DNA from: Methyloversatilis discipulorum
Lineage (GTDB): Bacteria; Pseudomonadota; Gammaproteobacteria; Burkholderiales; Rhodocyclaceae
DNA: 64,000 bases
Direction: 5' to 3'
Assembly: GCF_000527135.1 (NCBI RefSeq)
Contig: NZ_AZUP01000001.1
Coordinates: 248,001-312,000, forward strand
The translations under genes were made by a program, and so were the position numbers. Of the stretch, positions 24,378-33,034 are shown one piece after another (positions within the stretch are counted from its first letter, which is position 1; each line of letters opens with the position of its first letter). The notes under the pieces are model-generated. The model worked only from the letters and a program-made list of their open reading frames with translations, was not told the DNA's origin and did no database searches.

Positions 24378-25356
24378 GACCGCTTTGACCCTGGAAGATA
24401 CGCAAGACGACGATTATATCGCCGAGCAGCCCGCGAGCCCGACCCAAGTCCCGATATGCGCGACGGTGCCGGCTGGCGTGGTCGGCGACCGGCTGGACGC
24501 CGTGCTCGCCCGGGTCTGGCCGCAGTATTCGCGCAGCCGCCTGCAGGGCTGGTTGCGCGAGGGCAGGGTACGGGTGGACGGGAAGACCTGCGACGACGCG
24601 CGTCGACGCACCTTCACCGGCGAACGACTCGAACTGGACCCCGGCAGCCTGCCCGCCGACACCGTACATGCGCCGCAGGACATTCCGCTCGACGTGGTGT
24701 TCGAGGACGACACGCTGCTGGTGATCAACAAACCGGCCGGCATGGTGGTGCATCCGGGCAATGGCGTGCCGGACGGCACGCTGCTCAACGCGCTGCTGCA
24801 CCGCGTGCCCGGACTGGCGCAGGTGCCGCGCGCCGGCATCGTGCACCGGCTGGACCGCGACACCACCGGCCTGCTGGTGGTGGCTCGCACACTTGAGGCG
24901 CAGACCGATCTGGTACGCCAGCTGCAGGCGCGCACCGTGTCGCGCCGCTATGTCGCCGTGGTGGCCGGCGACCTGAGGACGGACGGCACGGTCGATGCCG
25001 CGATCGGCCGGCATCCGGTTCAGCGCACTCGCATGGCCGTGGTGCAGGCGGGTGGCAAACCGGCGCGTACCCACTATTTCGTGCGCGAACGGCTGCAGGG
25101 CGCGACGCTGGTCGAATGCCGCCTCGAAACCGGGCGCACGCATCAGATACGTGTCCATATGGCGCACATCGGTCACTCGCTGCTCGGCGACGAGGTCTAT
25201 GCGCCGCGCAATGTGGCCGAACGCTTCTCGCGCCAGGCGCTGCATGCCTGGCGGCTCGGGCTCATCCATCCGAAGAGCGGCGACGAGGTCGAGTGGGAAG
25301 TGCCGCTGCCGGCCGATATGGAGAGCCTGATCGCCGGGCTGAGGATAGCCACGTGA
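24376..25356 (+). CDS. rluD: 23S rRNA pseudouridine synthase RluD
   Basis: RluD makes pseudouridines 1911, 1915 and 1917 in helix 69 of 23S rRNA. The 326-aa product has an S4 domain (GDRLDAVLARVWPQYSRSRL, residues about 35-90) and the RluA-family catalytic motif GIVHRLDRDTTGLLVVA with the active Asp. The GRTHQIRVHMAHIGHSLLGD motif follows. An acidic extension of about 25 residues precedes S4. ATG 24376 is taken as start; in-frame ATG/GTG codons further upstream lie inside bamD. It overlaps pgeF by 4 nt. Confidence 0.94.
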   Translation: MTALTLEDTQDDDYIAEQPASPTQVPICATVPAGVVGDRLDAVLARVWPQYSRSRLQGWLREGRVRVDGKTCDDARRRTFTGERLELDPGSLPADTVHAPQDIPLDVVFEDDTLLVINKPAGMVVHPGNGVPDGTLLNALLHRVPGLAQVPRAGIVHRLDRDTTGLLVVARTLEAQTDLVRQLQARTVSRRYVAVVAGDLRTDGTVDAAIGRHPVQRTRMAVVQAGGKPARTHYFVRERLQGATLVECRLETGRTHQIRVHMAHIGHSLLGDEVYAPRNVAERFSRQALHAWRLGLIHPKSGDEVEWEVPLPADMESLIAGLRIAT

Positions 25357-26132
25357 GCAGGTCGGCCGCGTTGCCACTGATCCTGCCCGACTGGCCGGCG
25401 CCGCCGTCGGTGCGCGCCTGTGTCACGACCAAGCTGGGCGGCGTCAGCGCGCCGCCGTTCGGACCTTTCAATCCGGCAACCCACGTCGGCGACGACCCGC
25501 AGGCGGTGGCCGACAACCGCGCGCTGCTGCGTGCGCACCTGCCGGCCGAGCCGCTGTGGCTGGACCAGGTGCACGGTGCAGATGTGCTCGATGCCGACCG
25601 TCAACGCTGCGGGACCGGTGATGCCTCGGTGGCGCACCAGCCGCACAGGGTGTGTGCGGTGATGACCGCGGATTGTCTGCCGGTGCTGTTCTGCAACCGC
25701 CAGGGCAGCGTGGTGGCGGCGGCACACGCGGGCTGGCGCGGCTTGGCTGCAGGTGTGCTGACACGAACGGTCGAGCGGATGGGCTGCGCGCCGGCCGACC
25801 TGATCGCCTGGTTGGGCCCGGCCATCGGCCCCGACGCCTTCGAGGTCGGGCCGGAGGTGCGCGCCGCATTCGTCGAACGGCTGCGCGGCGCGGCGCGCGC
25901 ATTTCGCCCCGGTTCGGGCGATCGACTGTACGCCGACATCTACGCGCTGGCGCGGCTGGAGCTGGAAGAGGCGGGCGTACAGGCCGTGTACGGCGGCGGG
26001 CTGTGCACCGTGAGCCAGCGCGAACTTTTCTATTCCTACCGGCGCGACGGCCGTTGCGGACGCATGGCCAGCCTGATCTGGATCGCAGATCGTGCGACCC
26101 CGTTCGCCGCGGAACCGTCGTATCAAGGATAA
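25353..26132 (+). CDS. pgeF: Peptidoglycan editing factor PgeF / YfiH family (multicopper polyphenol oxidase fold)
   Basis: The 259-aa protein starts at a GTG that overlaps the rluD stop (GTGA). It has the family's metal-site motifs: VMTADCLPVLFCNRQG, then VAAAHAGWRGLAAGVL (His and the invariant GWRG) and WLGPAIGPDAFEVG, with a C-terminal CTVSQRELFYSYRRDG. YfiH/PgeF removes misincorporated L-Ser or Gly from peptidoglycan precursors, and relatives have laccase or purine-nucleoside activity. The rluD-pgeF pair is common in Proteobacteria. Confidence 0.92.
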   Translation: MSRSAALPLILPDWPAPPSVRACVTTKLGGVSAPPFGPFNPATHVGDDPQAVADNRALLRAHLPAEPLWLDQVHGADVLDADRQRCGTGDASVAHQPHRVCAVMTADCLPVLFCNRQGSVVAAAHAGWRGLAAGVLTRTVERMGCAPADLIAWLGPAIGPDAFEVGPEVRAAFVERLRGAARAFRPGSGDRLYADIYALARLELEEAGVQAVYGGGLCTVSQRELFYSYRRDGRCGRMASLIWIADRATPFAAEPSYQG

Positions 26133-26162
26133 TAAGAGACCGTTTTCAGTTTCGAATCCCCC

Positions 26163-27014
26163 ATGTCTGTCCTTGCCTGGATCGTGCTTGCCTCTTTCGT
26201 CGGCGGTGCGATCAGCGTCTGTGCCGCCGCGTTGTTCGGCATGGCCGTCAATCTTCAGCGCATTCCGATGCTCATCAGTTACTCGGTCGGCGCGCTGCTT
26301 GGCGCCGCCCTGCTCGGCGTGCTGCCGCAGGCGATCGAGGAAGTCGGTAGCGTAGAGCTGGCCACCAGTCTGCTTCTTGCGGGCATCCTCGGTTTCTTCC
26401 TGCTGGAGAAACTGGTGCTGTGGCGGCACTGCCACGAGGTCAGTTGCGAGGCGCACGATCCGGCGGAACTGGCGCAGCACGCAGGGTACGACCACGCTCA
26501 CCACGACCACGCCGCGCTGACACACCACGATCACGGTCATGGCGGCGACGGCGCGCGCGCAGCCTCGCTCATCCTGATCGGCGACGCCTTCCATAACTTC
26601 GTCGATGGTGTGCTGATTGCCGCCGCCTTCTCGCAGAGCATTCCGCTGGGCATCGTTACCGCCACCGCCATCGTCGCGCACGAAATTCCACAGGAGGTGG
26701 GCGATTACCTGGTGCTGCTGCATTCGGGCATGAGCCGCATGCGTGCGCTGGCGTTCAACCTGCTGTCCAGCATGGCGACCCTGGTCGGCGCAGTCGGCGC
26801 CTACTTCGCGCTGTCGCTGGTCAGTGGCGCCGTGCCCTATCTTTTGTGCATTGCGGCGGCCAGCATGATCTATGTCGCGGTGGCCGATCTGATTCCCGGT
26901 CTGCACAAGCGTGCCGAGATCGGCGCCACCATCCAGCAGGTGCTACTGATTTCGCTGGGCGTCGGCAGCATCGTGCTGATCCACCACTTCGTCGACGGTT
27001 TCGCCCATCACTGA
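26163..27014 (+). CDS. ZIP-family divalent metal transporter
   Basis: The 283-aa inner-membrane protein has about eight hydrophobic helices. A cytoplasmic His-rich loop (about 100-135; HAHHDHAALTHHDHGHGG) and the conserved metal-site motifs DAFHNFVDGVL and AIVAHEIPQEVGDY on helices IV and V define a ZIP transporter, probably for zinc or iron import. The start has only a weak upstream ribosome site. Its 3' end overlaps a small gene on the other strand by 72 bp. Confidence 0.92.
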   Translation: MSVLAWIVLASFVGGAISVCAAALFGMAVNLQRIPMLISYSVGALLGAALLGVLPQAIEEVGSVELATSLLLAGILGFFLLEKLVLWRHCHEVSCEAHDPAELAQHAGYDHAHHDHAALTHHDHGHGGDGARAASLILIGDAFHNFVDGVLIAAAFSQSIPLGIVTATAIVAHEIPQEVGDYLVLLHSGMSRMRALAFNLLSSMATLVGAVGAYFALSLVSGAVPYLLCIAAASMIYVAVADLIPGLHKRAEIGATIQQVLLISLGVGSIVLIHHFVDGFAHH

Positions 27015-27203
27015 TCCGTCCTCCTCCGGTTGCGGCCGCCGCGCGGCCGCGCGCCGCCTCGCCGGCGTGCCGAAAATCCACAGGAACAGCGCCAGCGGCG
27101 CGACGCCGTAAAAAAGCACGGTGAGCACGGCGGCGACGATGCTGTGCTCTGTCACGGCCATCATCAGCACCACGTAGAGCCACGCAATCGCAATGATGTA
27201 CAT
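26943..27203 (-). CDS. Small conserved-looking membrane protein
   Basis: The 86-aa product begins MYIIAIAWLYVVLMMAVTEH and has two hydrophobic helices (about 3-20 and 24-46, ending FYGVAPLALFLWIFGTP). A basic patch (ARRRAAARR) and an acidic cytoplasmic tail follow. A good ribosome site AGGAAAGG stands before the ATG on the minus strand. I recall similar small proteins in Betaproteobacteria but no function. The last 72 bp are antisense to the ZIP gene end, so the tail is constrained by two coding frames. Confidence 0.7.
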   Translation of the reverse strand: MYIIAIAWLYVVLMMAVTEHSIVAAVLTVLFYGVAPLALFLWIFGTPARRRAAARRPQPEEDGSVMGETVDEVVDQHDAADAQRNQ

Positions 27204-27263
27204 GCGGGGAATCCTTTCCTGCAGCGCGTTTCGTTGGCCCGTGCCTGGTGCGGACGGGCGGGA

Positions 27264-27292
27264 TTGACAGCTATTTTGTGCAATGCAACAAT
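27264..27292 (+). promoter_or_regulatory. Predicted sigma-70 promoter of phaC with an overlapping TGCA-repeat operator candidate
   Basis: TTGACA (27264-27269), a 17-bp spacer and AACAAT (27287-27292) form a plausible promoter 164 bp before phaC. Inside the spacer lies TTGTGCAATGCAACAA (27276-27291), a TGCA repeat and near-palindrome like the TGC-rich sites bound by PhaR in PHB producers. PhaR control of phaC is an inference. Confidence 0.6.
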
Positions 27293-27455
27293 CCAGCCGT
27301 GTTGGCGTGTGCCGGGTGGTCGCACCCACAGCGCGCACGTCAGCCGGCATGCGCTGTTATGCTCGCCTGGCGCGATTGCGACCGGCACGATAGACGCAGA
27401 TTCCCGACGACGCCATCGCGTTGCATCTGAATAAGAACGACTGGGGTTTGGTTTG

Positions 27456-29225
27456 ATGAGCAGTGACTCGGCAGCACCCGGAAAGTCCGTCCCGCCTCGC
27501 AACGAGGCCGTGCAGCCCGACTGGACGGCCATCATGGCCGCGATGGGCAAGAACTTCAGCGAATTCATGACGCGCCAGCAGAGTACGCTGGCCGCACACA
27601 CACCGCTCAACGGCAGTGCTTTCGCGGCACCCGAGGCCGCCCGTTTCTCCGAACTTCATCAGCAGTGGCTGGAAAGCCAGCACCGGCTCTGGCAGGCCTT
27701 CGCCCAGCGCAAGCCGGACGACGGACCGGCGCCGGCCGTGGTGCAGCCCGAACCCACAGACCGCCGTTTCCGCGCGCCCGAGTGGACCAAGAGCCCCTAT
27801 TTCGACTATCTGCGTCAGGCCTACCTGCTGAACGCACAGTTCATGCGCGCCTGCGTCGAAGCGACGCCGGTGGCCGACGGGCGTGCGAAGGATCGCATGC
27901 GCTATCTGTCGAAACAGATGATCGAGGCGATGTCACCGGCCAATTTCGCAGCGACCAACCCGGAATTCGTCGAAACCGCGCTGCGCACCGAGGGTGAAAG
28001 CATCCGTCGCGGCCTTGAGAACCTGCTGCGCGACCTGCAGCAGGGCCACATTTCGATGTCGGCGCCCGGTGCCTTCGAAGTGGGCAGGAACCTTGCCGTG
28101 ACCGAAGGTTCGGTGGTGTTCGAGAACGAACTGATACAGCTCATCCAGTACGCGCCGACGACCGACAAGGTGCACGCCAAGCCGCTGCTGATCGTGCCGC
28201 CCTGCATCAACAAGTACTACCTGATGGACCTGCAGCCGGAGAACTCGCTGGTGCGTTTCCTGGTGGAGCAGGGCATTACCGTGTTCCTCATTTCCTGGCG
28301 CAATCCTGACCAGACGCTGGCTCAGCTGACCTGGGACGACTACCTGCGCCTCGGGCCGCTGACCGCGCTCGACGTGGTGCGCGACATCAGCGGCGACGCG
28401 CAGCCGAACACCATGGGTTTCTGCGTCGGCGGCACGATACTGGCGTCGGCGCTGGCCGTCGCCTGCGGTCGTGGCGAGAAGCCGGCGGCCAGCATGACCT
28501 TGCTGACCACGCTGCTCGATTTCTCGGATGCCGGCGAGATCGGCTGCCTGGTCGACGAAGGCATGGTGGCGGCGCGCGAGCACACGATAGGCCGCGGTGG
28601 CCTGCTGCCGGGTCGCGAACTGGCGCAGACCTTCAGCAGCCTGCGTCCGAATGACCTGATCTGGAACTACGTGGTCGGCAACTACCTGAAGGGCGAAACG
28701 CCGCCGGCCTTCGACATCCTGCACTGGAACTGCGACAGCACGAACCTGCCCGGCCCCTTCCTCGCCTGGTACCTGCGCAACCTCTACCTTGAAAACAGTC
28801 TGCGCGTGCCGGGTAAACTCGAAATGCTGGGCGTCAAGGCGGATCTGGGCAAGGTGGACATGCCGGCCTACCTGCTGGCCACGTCGGAAGACCACATCGT
28901 GCCGTGGACCGGTGCCTATCTGGTGCGCAAGCTGCTCGGTGGTGACACCACCTTCGTGCTGGGCGCCAGCGGCCACGTCGCCGGCGTGATCAATCCGGCC
29001 TTGAAGGACAAGCGCTCGCACTGGGTCGGCGGCAACGAATCGACCGCCGAGGAATGGCGGGCCAATGCCGGCGAACAGCCGGGCAGCTGGTGGAAGCATT
29101 ACATCAAGTGGCTGACTGCGAAGTCAGGCAAGAAGGTCGCGCCCCCGTCACGAGCGGGCAACGCGCAATACAAGGTGATCGAGCCCGCACCCGGGCGCTA
29201 TGTGAAAGGCAGCGCAACGAATTGA
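27456..29225 (+). CDS. phaC: Class I poly(3-hydroxyalkanoate) synthase PhaC
   Basis: PhaC polymerises (R)-3-hydroxybutyryl-CoA into PHB granules. The 589-aa size fits class I. The lipase-like box is GFCVGG (Cys about 323, the catalytic thiol). The acid and base regions are LATSEDHIVPW and GASGHVAGVINP. Other conserved stretches are PPCINKYYLMDLQPENSLVR and FLISWRNPDQ. The ATG at 27456 is preferred over the adjacent in-frame TTG. phaB, phaB and phaR follow on the same strand; phaA and phasin genes are not in the window. Confidence 0.96.
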   Translation: MSSDSAAPGKSVPPRNEAVQPDWTAIMAAMGKNFSEFMTRQQSTLAAHTPLNGSAFAAPEAARFSELHQQWLESQHRLWQAFAQRKPDDGPAPAVVQPEPTDRRFRAPEWTKSPYFDYLRQAYLLNAQFMRACVEATPVADGRAKDRMRYLSKQMIEAMSPANFAATNPEFVETALRTEGESIRRGLENLLRDLQQGHISMSAPGAFEVGRNLAVTEGSVVFENELIQLIQYAPTTDKVHAKPLLIVPPCINKYYLMDLQPENSLVRFLVEQGITVFLISWRNPDQTLAQLTWDDYLRLGPLTALDVVRDISGDAQPNTMGFCVGGTILASALAVACGRGEKPAASMTLLTTLLDFSDAGEIGCLVDEGMVAAREHTIGRGGLLPGRELAQTFSSLRPNDLIWNYVVGNYLKGETPPAFDILHWNCDSTNLPGPFLAWYLRNLYLENSLRVPGKLEMLGVKADLGKVDMPAYLLATSEDHIVPWTGAYLVRKLLGGDTTFVLGASGHVAGVINPALKDKRSHWVGGNESTAEEWRANAGEQPGSWWKHYIKWLTAKSGKKVAPPSRAGNAQYKVIEPAPGRYVKGSATN

Positions 29226-29292
29226 ACGCATGGCAGCCTCATGAGGGGGGCTGCGGAAGACATACCCTCGACTAATAAAAGGAGACAAGGAA

Positions 29293-30033
29293 ATGACGCG
29301 AGTCGCACTGGTAACAGGCGGTATGGGAGGACTGGGTGAAGCGATCTGCATCAAGCTCGCGGCACTGGGTTTCCGCGTGGTGACCACACACAGTCCTGGC
29401 AATACGAAGGCAGCCGAATGGCTGCAGACCATGAACAACATGGGCTACGGCTTCAAGGCCTACCCGTGCGACGTGTCGGATTTCGACTCCTGCAAGGCGT
29501 GTGTCGAGACGGTGGCGAAGGAGGTCGGTCCTGTTGATGTGCTGGTGAATAACGCCGGCATCACCCGTGACATGACCTTCAAGAAGATGACGAAGGCGGA
29601 CTGGGACGTGGTGATGAGCACCAACCTCGACTCCTGCTTCAACATGACCAAGCAGGTCATCGACGGCATGACCGAGCGCAAGTGGGGCCGCGTCATCAAC
29701 GTGTCTTCGGTGAATGGCTCGAAGGGTGCGTTCGGCCAGACCAATTACTCGGCCGCCAAGGCCGGCATGCACGGCTTCACCAAGGCGCTGGCGCTGGAAG
29801 TGGCGCGCGCCGGTGTCACCGTGAACACGATTTCGCCGGGCTATATCGGTACCAAGATGGTGACCGCGATCCCGCAGGACATCCTCGACTCGAAGATCCT
29901 GCCGCAGATCCCGGTGTCGCGTCTGGGCAAGCCGGAAGAGATCGCCGGCCTGGTGGCCTATCTGGCGTCGGACGAAGCGGCTTTCGTCACCGGCGCCAAC
30001 ATTGCAATCAACGGCGGTCAGCACATGTCCTGA
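29293..30033 (+). CDS. phaB: Acetoacetyl-CoA reductase, first copy
   Basis: This short-chain dehydrogenase (246 aa) reduces acetoacetyl-CoA to (R)-3-hydroxybutyryl-CoA with NADPH. It has the glycine-rich ALVTGGMGGLGEAI motif, the VLVNNAGITRD strand, catalytic Ser in NVSSVNGSKG, and YSAAK (Tyr, Lys). A strong site AAAGGAGACAAGG precedes the ATG. It lies 67 bp after phaC and ends before a clear terminator, so phaC-phaB forms the first transcript. Confidence 0.94.
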   Translation: MTRVALVTGGMGGLGEAICIKLAALGFRVVTTHSPGNTKAAEWLQTMNNMGYGFKAYPCDVSDFDSCKACVETVAKEVGPVDVLVNNAGITRDMTFKKMTKADWDVVMSTNLDSCFNMTKQVIDGMTERKWGRVINVSSVNGSKGAFGQTNYSAAKAGMHGFTKALALEVARAGVTVNTISPGYIGTKMVTAIPQDILDSKILPQIPVSRLGKPEEIAGLVAYLASDEAAFVTGANIAINGGQHMS

Positions 30034-30058
30034 CCGCCCGCGCGGAGGTCCGCGCACA

Positions 30059-30094
30059 CCTTCCACCTCGTCCGGCGGGGGTGGAAGGTTTTTT
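30059..30094 (+). terminator. Rho-independent terminator between the two phaB genes
   Basis: CCTTCCACC (30059-30067) pairs with GGTGGAAGG (30080-30088) around a 12-base loop and is followed by TTTTTT. It separates phaC-phaB from the second phaB. Confidence 0.88.
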
Positions 30095-30118
30095 ACGCAG
30101 CTGGCTGGGAGAGAAGTC

Positions 30119-30859
30119 ATGACGAAACGAGTTGCCCTGGTTACCGGGGGTATGGGCGGTCTGGGTACCGCAATCTGCAAGGCACTGGCCAAGGACGGCT
30201 ACACCGTCGTGGCGAACTGTCTGCCCGCGTTCCCCCAAAAGGACGAATGGCTGGCCAAGATGCAGGCCGAAGGCTTTGAAATGAAAGCCGCCGAGGGCGA
30301 CGTGTCCGACTACGATTCCTGCAAGTCGATGATCGACAAGGTCGAGCAGGACATCGGCCCGGTCGATGTGGTCGTGAACAACGCGGGCATCACCCGTGAC
30401 AAGTTCTTCTCCAAGATGGACAAGGCCCAGTGGGATGCGGTGCTGACCACCAACCTCGACAGCCTGTTCAACGTGACGCACCACGTCGCCGGCAAGATGG
30501 CCGAACGCGGCTGGGGTCGCATCATCAACATTTCGTCGGTCAATGGCGTCAAGGGCCAGGCCGGCCAGACGAACTACTCGGCTGCCAAGGCCGGCGTGGT
30601 CGGCTTCACCAAGGCACTGGCCGCCGAAATGGCCGCCAAGGGCGTCACCGTCAATGCCATCGCTCCGGGCTATATCGGCACCGACATGGTGATGGCGATC
30701 CGCGAGGACATCCGTCAGGGCATCATTGACTCGGTGCCGATGAAGCGCCTGGGCAAGCCGGAAGAGATCGGTGCCGCTGTGTCTTACCTCGCCTCCGACA
30801 TGGCGGGTTACGTGACCGGTGCAACGCTGAACATCAACGGCGGTCTGTACTACCAGTAA
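30119..30859 (+). CDS. phaB: Acetoacetyl-CoA reductase, second copy
   Basis: This is a 246-aa paralogue of the preceding gene with the same motifs: ALVTGGMGGLGTAI, VVVNNAGITRD, NISSVNGVKG and YSAAK, and the same C-terminus type (VTGATLNINGGLYYQ). The differences are spread through the protein, so the duplication is not recent. It sits between two terminators with a GGGAGAGA site before the ATG, which implies its own promoter or read-through. The two copies may differ in cofactor preference or timing. Confidence 0.93.
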   Translation: MTKRVALVTGGMGGLGTAICKALAKDGYTVVANCLPAFPQKDEWLAKMQAEGFEMKAAEGDVSDYDSCKSMIDKVEQDIGPVDVVVNNAGITRDKFFSKMDKAQWDAVLTTNLDSLFNVTHHVAGKMAERGWGRIINISSVNGVKGQAGQTNYSAAKAGVVGFTKALAAEMAAKGVTVNAIAPGYIGTDMVMAIREDIRQGIIDSVPMKRLGKPEEIGAAVSYLASDMAGYVTGATLNINGGLYYQ

Positions 30860-30889
30860 TTGCGGTAACGCCGGGTTTGTGACGCATCG

Positions 30890-30924
30890 AAAGGCCTTAT
30901 GCGGCACTGCCGCATAAGGCCTTT
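30890..30924 (+). terminator. Strong palindromic terminator after the second phaB
   Basis: A perfect 16-bp inverted repeat (AAAGGCCTTATGCGGC and its complement, 30890-30905 and 30909-30924) encloses a 3-base loop and ends in CTTT. The A/T ends would work as a U-tract on either strand, so it may be bidirectional. Confidence 0.88.
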
Positions 30925-30999
30925 GCTTGCTGTATGATCAAAACAGAGTGGGCGGAAACACCGCCCCGGGGTAGTTCAAACGAGCGAGGACACCACACA

Positions 31000-31593
31000 A
31001 TGAGCGCTTCCGAAAGCCGCGAGGGGACAGGTTCCACCAACAGGCTGATCAAGAAATATCCCAACCGCCGGCTTTACGACACCCGCACGAGTTCCTACAT
31101 CACGCTGTCCGACGTGAAGGAACTGGTTCTCGAGAATGCCGAGTTCCAGGTTGTCGATGCAAAGACGGGCGAAGACCTCACCCGCAGCATCCTGCTGCAG
31201 ATCATCATCGAAGAAGAAAGCGAAGGCGTGCCGATGTTCACGTCCGACCTGCTGTCGCAGATGATCCGCTTTTACGGCAATGCGATGCAGGGCATGATGG
31301 GCAAGTACCTTGAAGGCAACATCAAGGCCTTCACCGACGTGCAGAGCAAGCTCCAGGACCAGGCGCGCGCCATCTACGGCGACAACAACGCGATGAGCAA
31401 GGACCTGTGGGCGCAGTTCCTGAACTTCCAGGGCCCGGCCATGCAGAGCATGATGGGTGCCTATATGGAGCAGAGCAAGCGCATGTTCGTGCAGATGCAG
31501 GAGCAGATCGAGCAGCAGACCCGCTCGATGATGTCCGGTTTCAAGTTTCCCGGCTTCGGACCGGGGGGCGATAAAGGCCCGCAAAACAAGTAA
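31000..31593 (+). CDS. phaR: Polyhydroxyalkanoate synthesis repressor PhaR
   Basis: PhaR binds PHB granules and the promoters of PHA genes, releasing the latter when polymer builds up. The 197-aa protein has the N-terminal DNA-binding domain ([20 protein letters not shown], then [20 protein letters not shown]) and a PHB-accumulation repeat region ([20 protein letters not shown]). A Met/Gln-rich amphipathic C-terminus follows. The ATG at 31000 follows a GCGAGGA site. The transcript may run on into rimO. Confidence 0.94.
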   Translation: MSASESREGTGSTNRLIKKYPNRRLYDTRTSSYITLSDVKELVLENAEFQVVDAKTGEDLTRSILLQIIIEEESEGVPMFTSDLLSQMIRFYGNAMQGMMGKYLEGNIKAFTDVQSKLQDQARAIYGDNNAMSKDLWAQFLNFQGPAMQSMMGAYMEQSKRMFVQMQEQIEQQTRSMMSGFKFPGFGPGGDKGPQNK

Positions 31594-31622
31594 ACTGCCG
31601 GGTTTTGCGGCGGAGACGCGGC

Positions 31623-32984
31623 GTGACCCGTACTTCTGAATCTGGCAACACCACGAAGCCGACCCCCAAGGTCGGCTTCGTTTCTCTCGGCTGTCCGAAG
31701 GCGACTTCGGATTCCGAGTCCATCCTGACCCGCCTGCGCTCCGAAGGCTACGACATCGTGCCGACCTACGACGATGCCGATGTCGTGGTCGTCAACACCT
31801 GTGGCTTCATCGATGCCGCGGTCGAGGAATCGCTCGACGCGATCGGCGAGGCGCTGGCCGAGAACGGCAAGGTGATCGTGACCGGCTGTATGGGAGCGGA
31901 AGGGCCCAAGCGCCAGCAGGTGCTGTCCGCCCATCCGCAAGTGCTGGCGGTGACCGGTCCGCACGCGACCGAAGAGGTGATGGACGCGGTCCATCGCCAC
32001 CTGCCCAAGCCGCATGATCCCTTCTCCGACCTGGTGCCGCCGCAGGGCATACGGCTCACACCGTCGCACTACGCCTACCTGAAGATTTCCGAAGGCTGCA
32101 ATCACCGCTGCAGCTTCTGCATCATCCCGTCGATGCGTGGCGATCTGGTAAGCCGGCCGATCGGCGAGGTGATGCGTGAAGCCGAGGCGCTGCGCGACGC
32201 CGGTGTGCGCGAACTGCTCATCGTGTCGCAGGACACCAGTGCCTACGGCGTGGACGTGAAGTACCGCACCGGCTTCTGGGGCGGCAAGCCGCTGCGCACC
32301 AAGCTGTACGACCTGGCGAGCGCTTTGGGCGAGCTGGATATGTGGGTGCGCATGCATTACGTCTATCCGTATCCGCACGTCGACGACATCATCCCGCTGA
32401 TGGCCGAGGGCAAGATCCTGCCCTACCTCGACGTGCCCTTCCAGCACGCCAGCCCGCGCGTGCTGAAGGCGATGAAGCGGCCGGCCAATGCCGAGAACAA
32501 TCTCGAACGCATCCGCGCCTGGCGTTCGATCTGCCCGGACATCACGATACGCAGCACCTTCATCGCCGGCTTTCCGGGCGAGACCGAACAGGAGTTCGAG
32601 GAGCTGCTCGACTTCCTCGGCGAAGCCCGGCTGGACCGCGTCGGCTGTTTCGCCTATTCGCCGGTCGACGGCGCCAGCGCCAACGACCTGCCGGGCGCGC
32701 TGCCGGAAGAGGTGCGCGAGGAGCGCCGTCAGCGCCTGATGGAATTCCAGGAAGACATTTCGACCCAGCGGCTGGAAGAGAAGATCGACCGCGAAATGAT
32801 CGTGCTGGTCGATGAGGTCGACGAGGACGGCGCGGTCGCCCGCTCCGAAGGCGATGCGCCCGACATCGACGGCCTGGTGCACATCCTCGACGGTCAGGAC
32901 CTCGAAGTCGGCGACTTCGTGCGCGTGCGCATCACCGACTGCGACGTGCACGACCTCTACGCCGAAGTCGTCACTGAAGAGTGA
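31623..32984 (+). CDS. rimO: Ribosomal protein S12 methylthiotransferase RimO
   Basis: RimO is a radical-SAM enzyme that methylthiolates Asp89 of ribosomal protein S12. The 453-aa product has the N-terminal UPF0004 domain with Cys in [25 protein letters not shown] and GCMGAEG. The radical-SAM site is [18 protein letters not shown], and a C-terminal TRAM domain runs to the end. The GTG at 31623 has CGGAG ahead and is preferred; a TTG six codons earlier is the alternative. Confidence 0.95.
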   Translation: MTRTSESGNTTKPTPKVGFVSLGCPKATSDSESILTRLRSEGYDIVPTYDDADVVVVNTCGFIDAAVEESLDAIGEALAENGKVIVTGCMGAEGPKRQQVLSAHPQVLAVTGPHATEEVMDAVHRHLPKPHDPFSDLVPPQGIRLTPSHYAYLKISEGCNHRCSFCIIPSMRGDLVSRPIGEVMREAEALRDAGVRELLIVSQDTSAYGVDVKYRTGFWGGKPLRTKLYDLASALGELDMWVRMHYVYPYPHVDDIIPLMAEGKILPYLDVPFQHASPRVLKAMKRPANAENNLERIRAWRSICPDITIRSTFIAGFPGETEQEFEELLDFLGEARLDRVGCFAYSPVDGASANDLPGALPEEVREERRQRLMEFQEDISTQRLEEKIDREMIVLVDEVDEDGAVARSEGDAPDIDGLVHILDGQDLEVGDFVRVRITDCDVHDLYAEVVTEE

Positions 32985-33034
32985 CGATGAGCCACCCGTG
33001 CGTCGGCGCAGCGTGAACGGGATCCGGAGCTGAT

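Noticed and set aside
25197..26906. A 569-codon antisense frame over rluD, pgeF and the ZIP gene
   Set aside because: Low-complexity Arg/Gln/His composition typical of shadow frames, and it crosses three well-supported genes.
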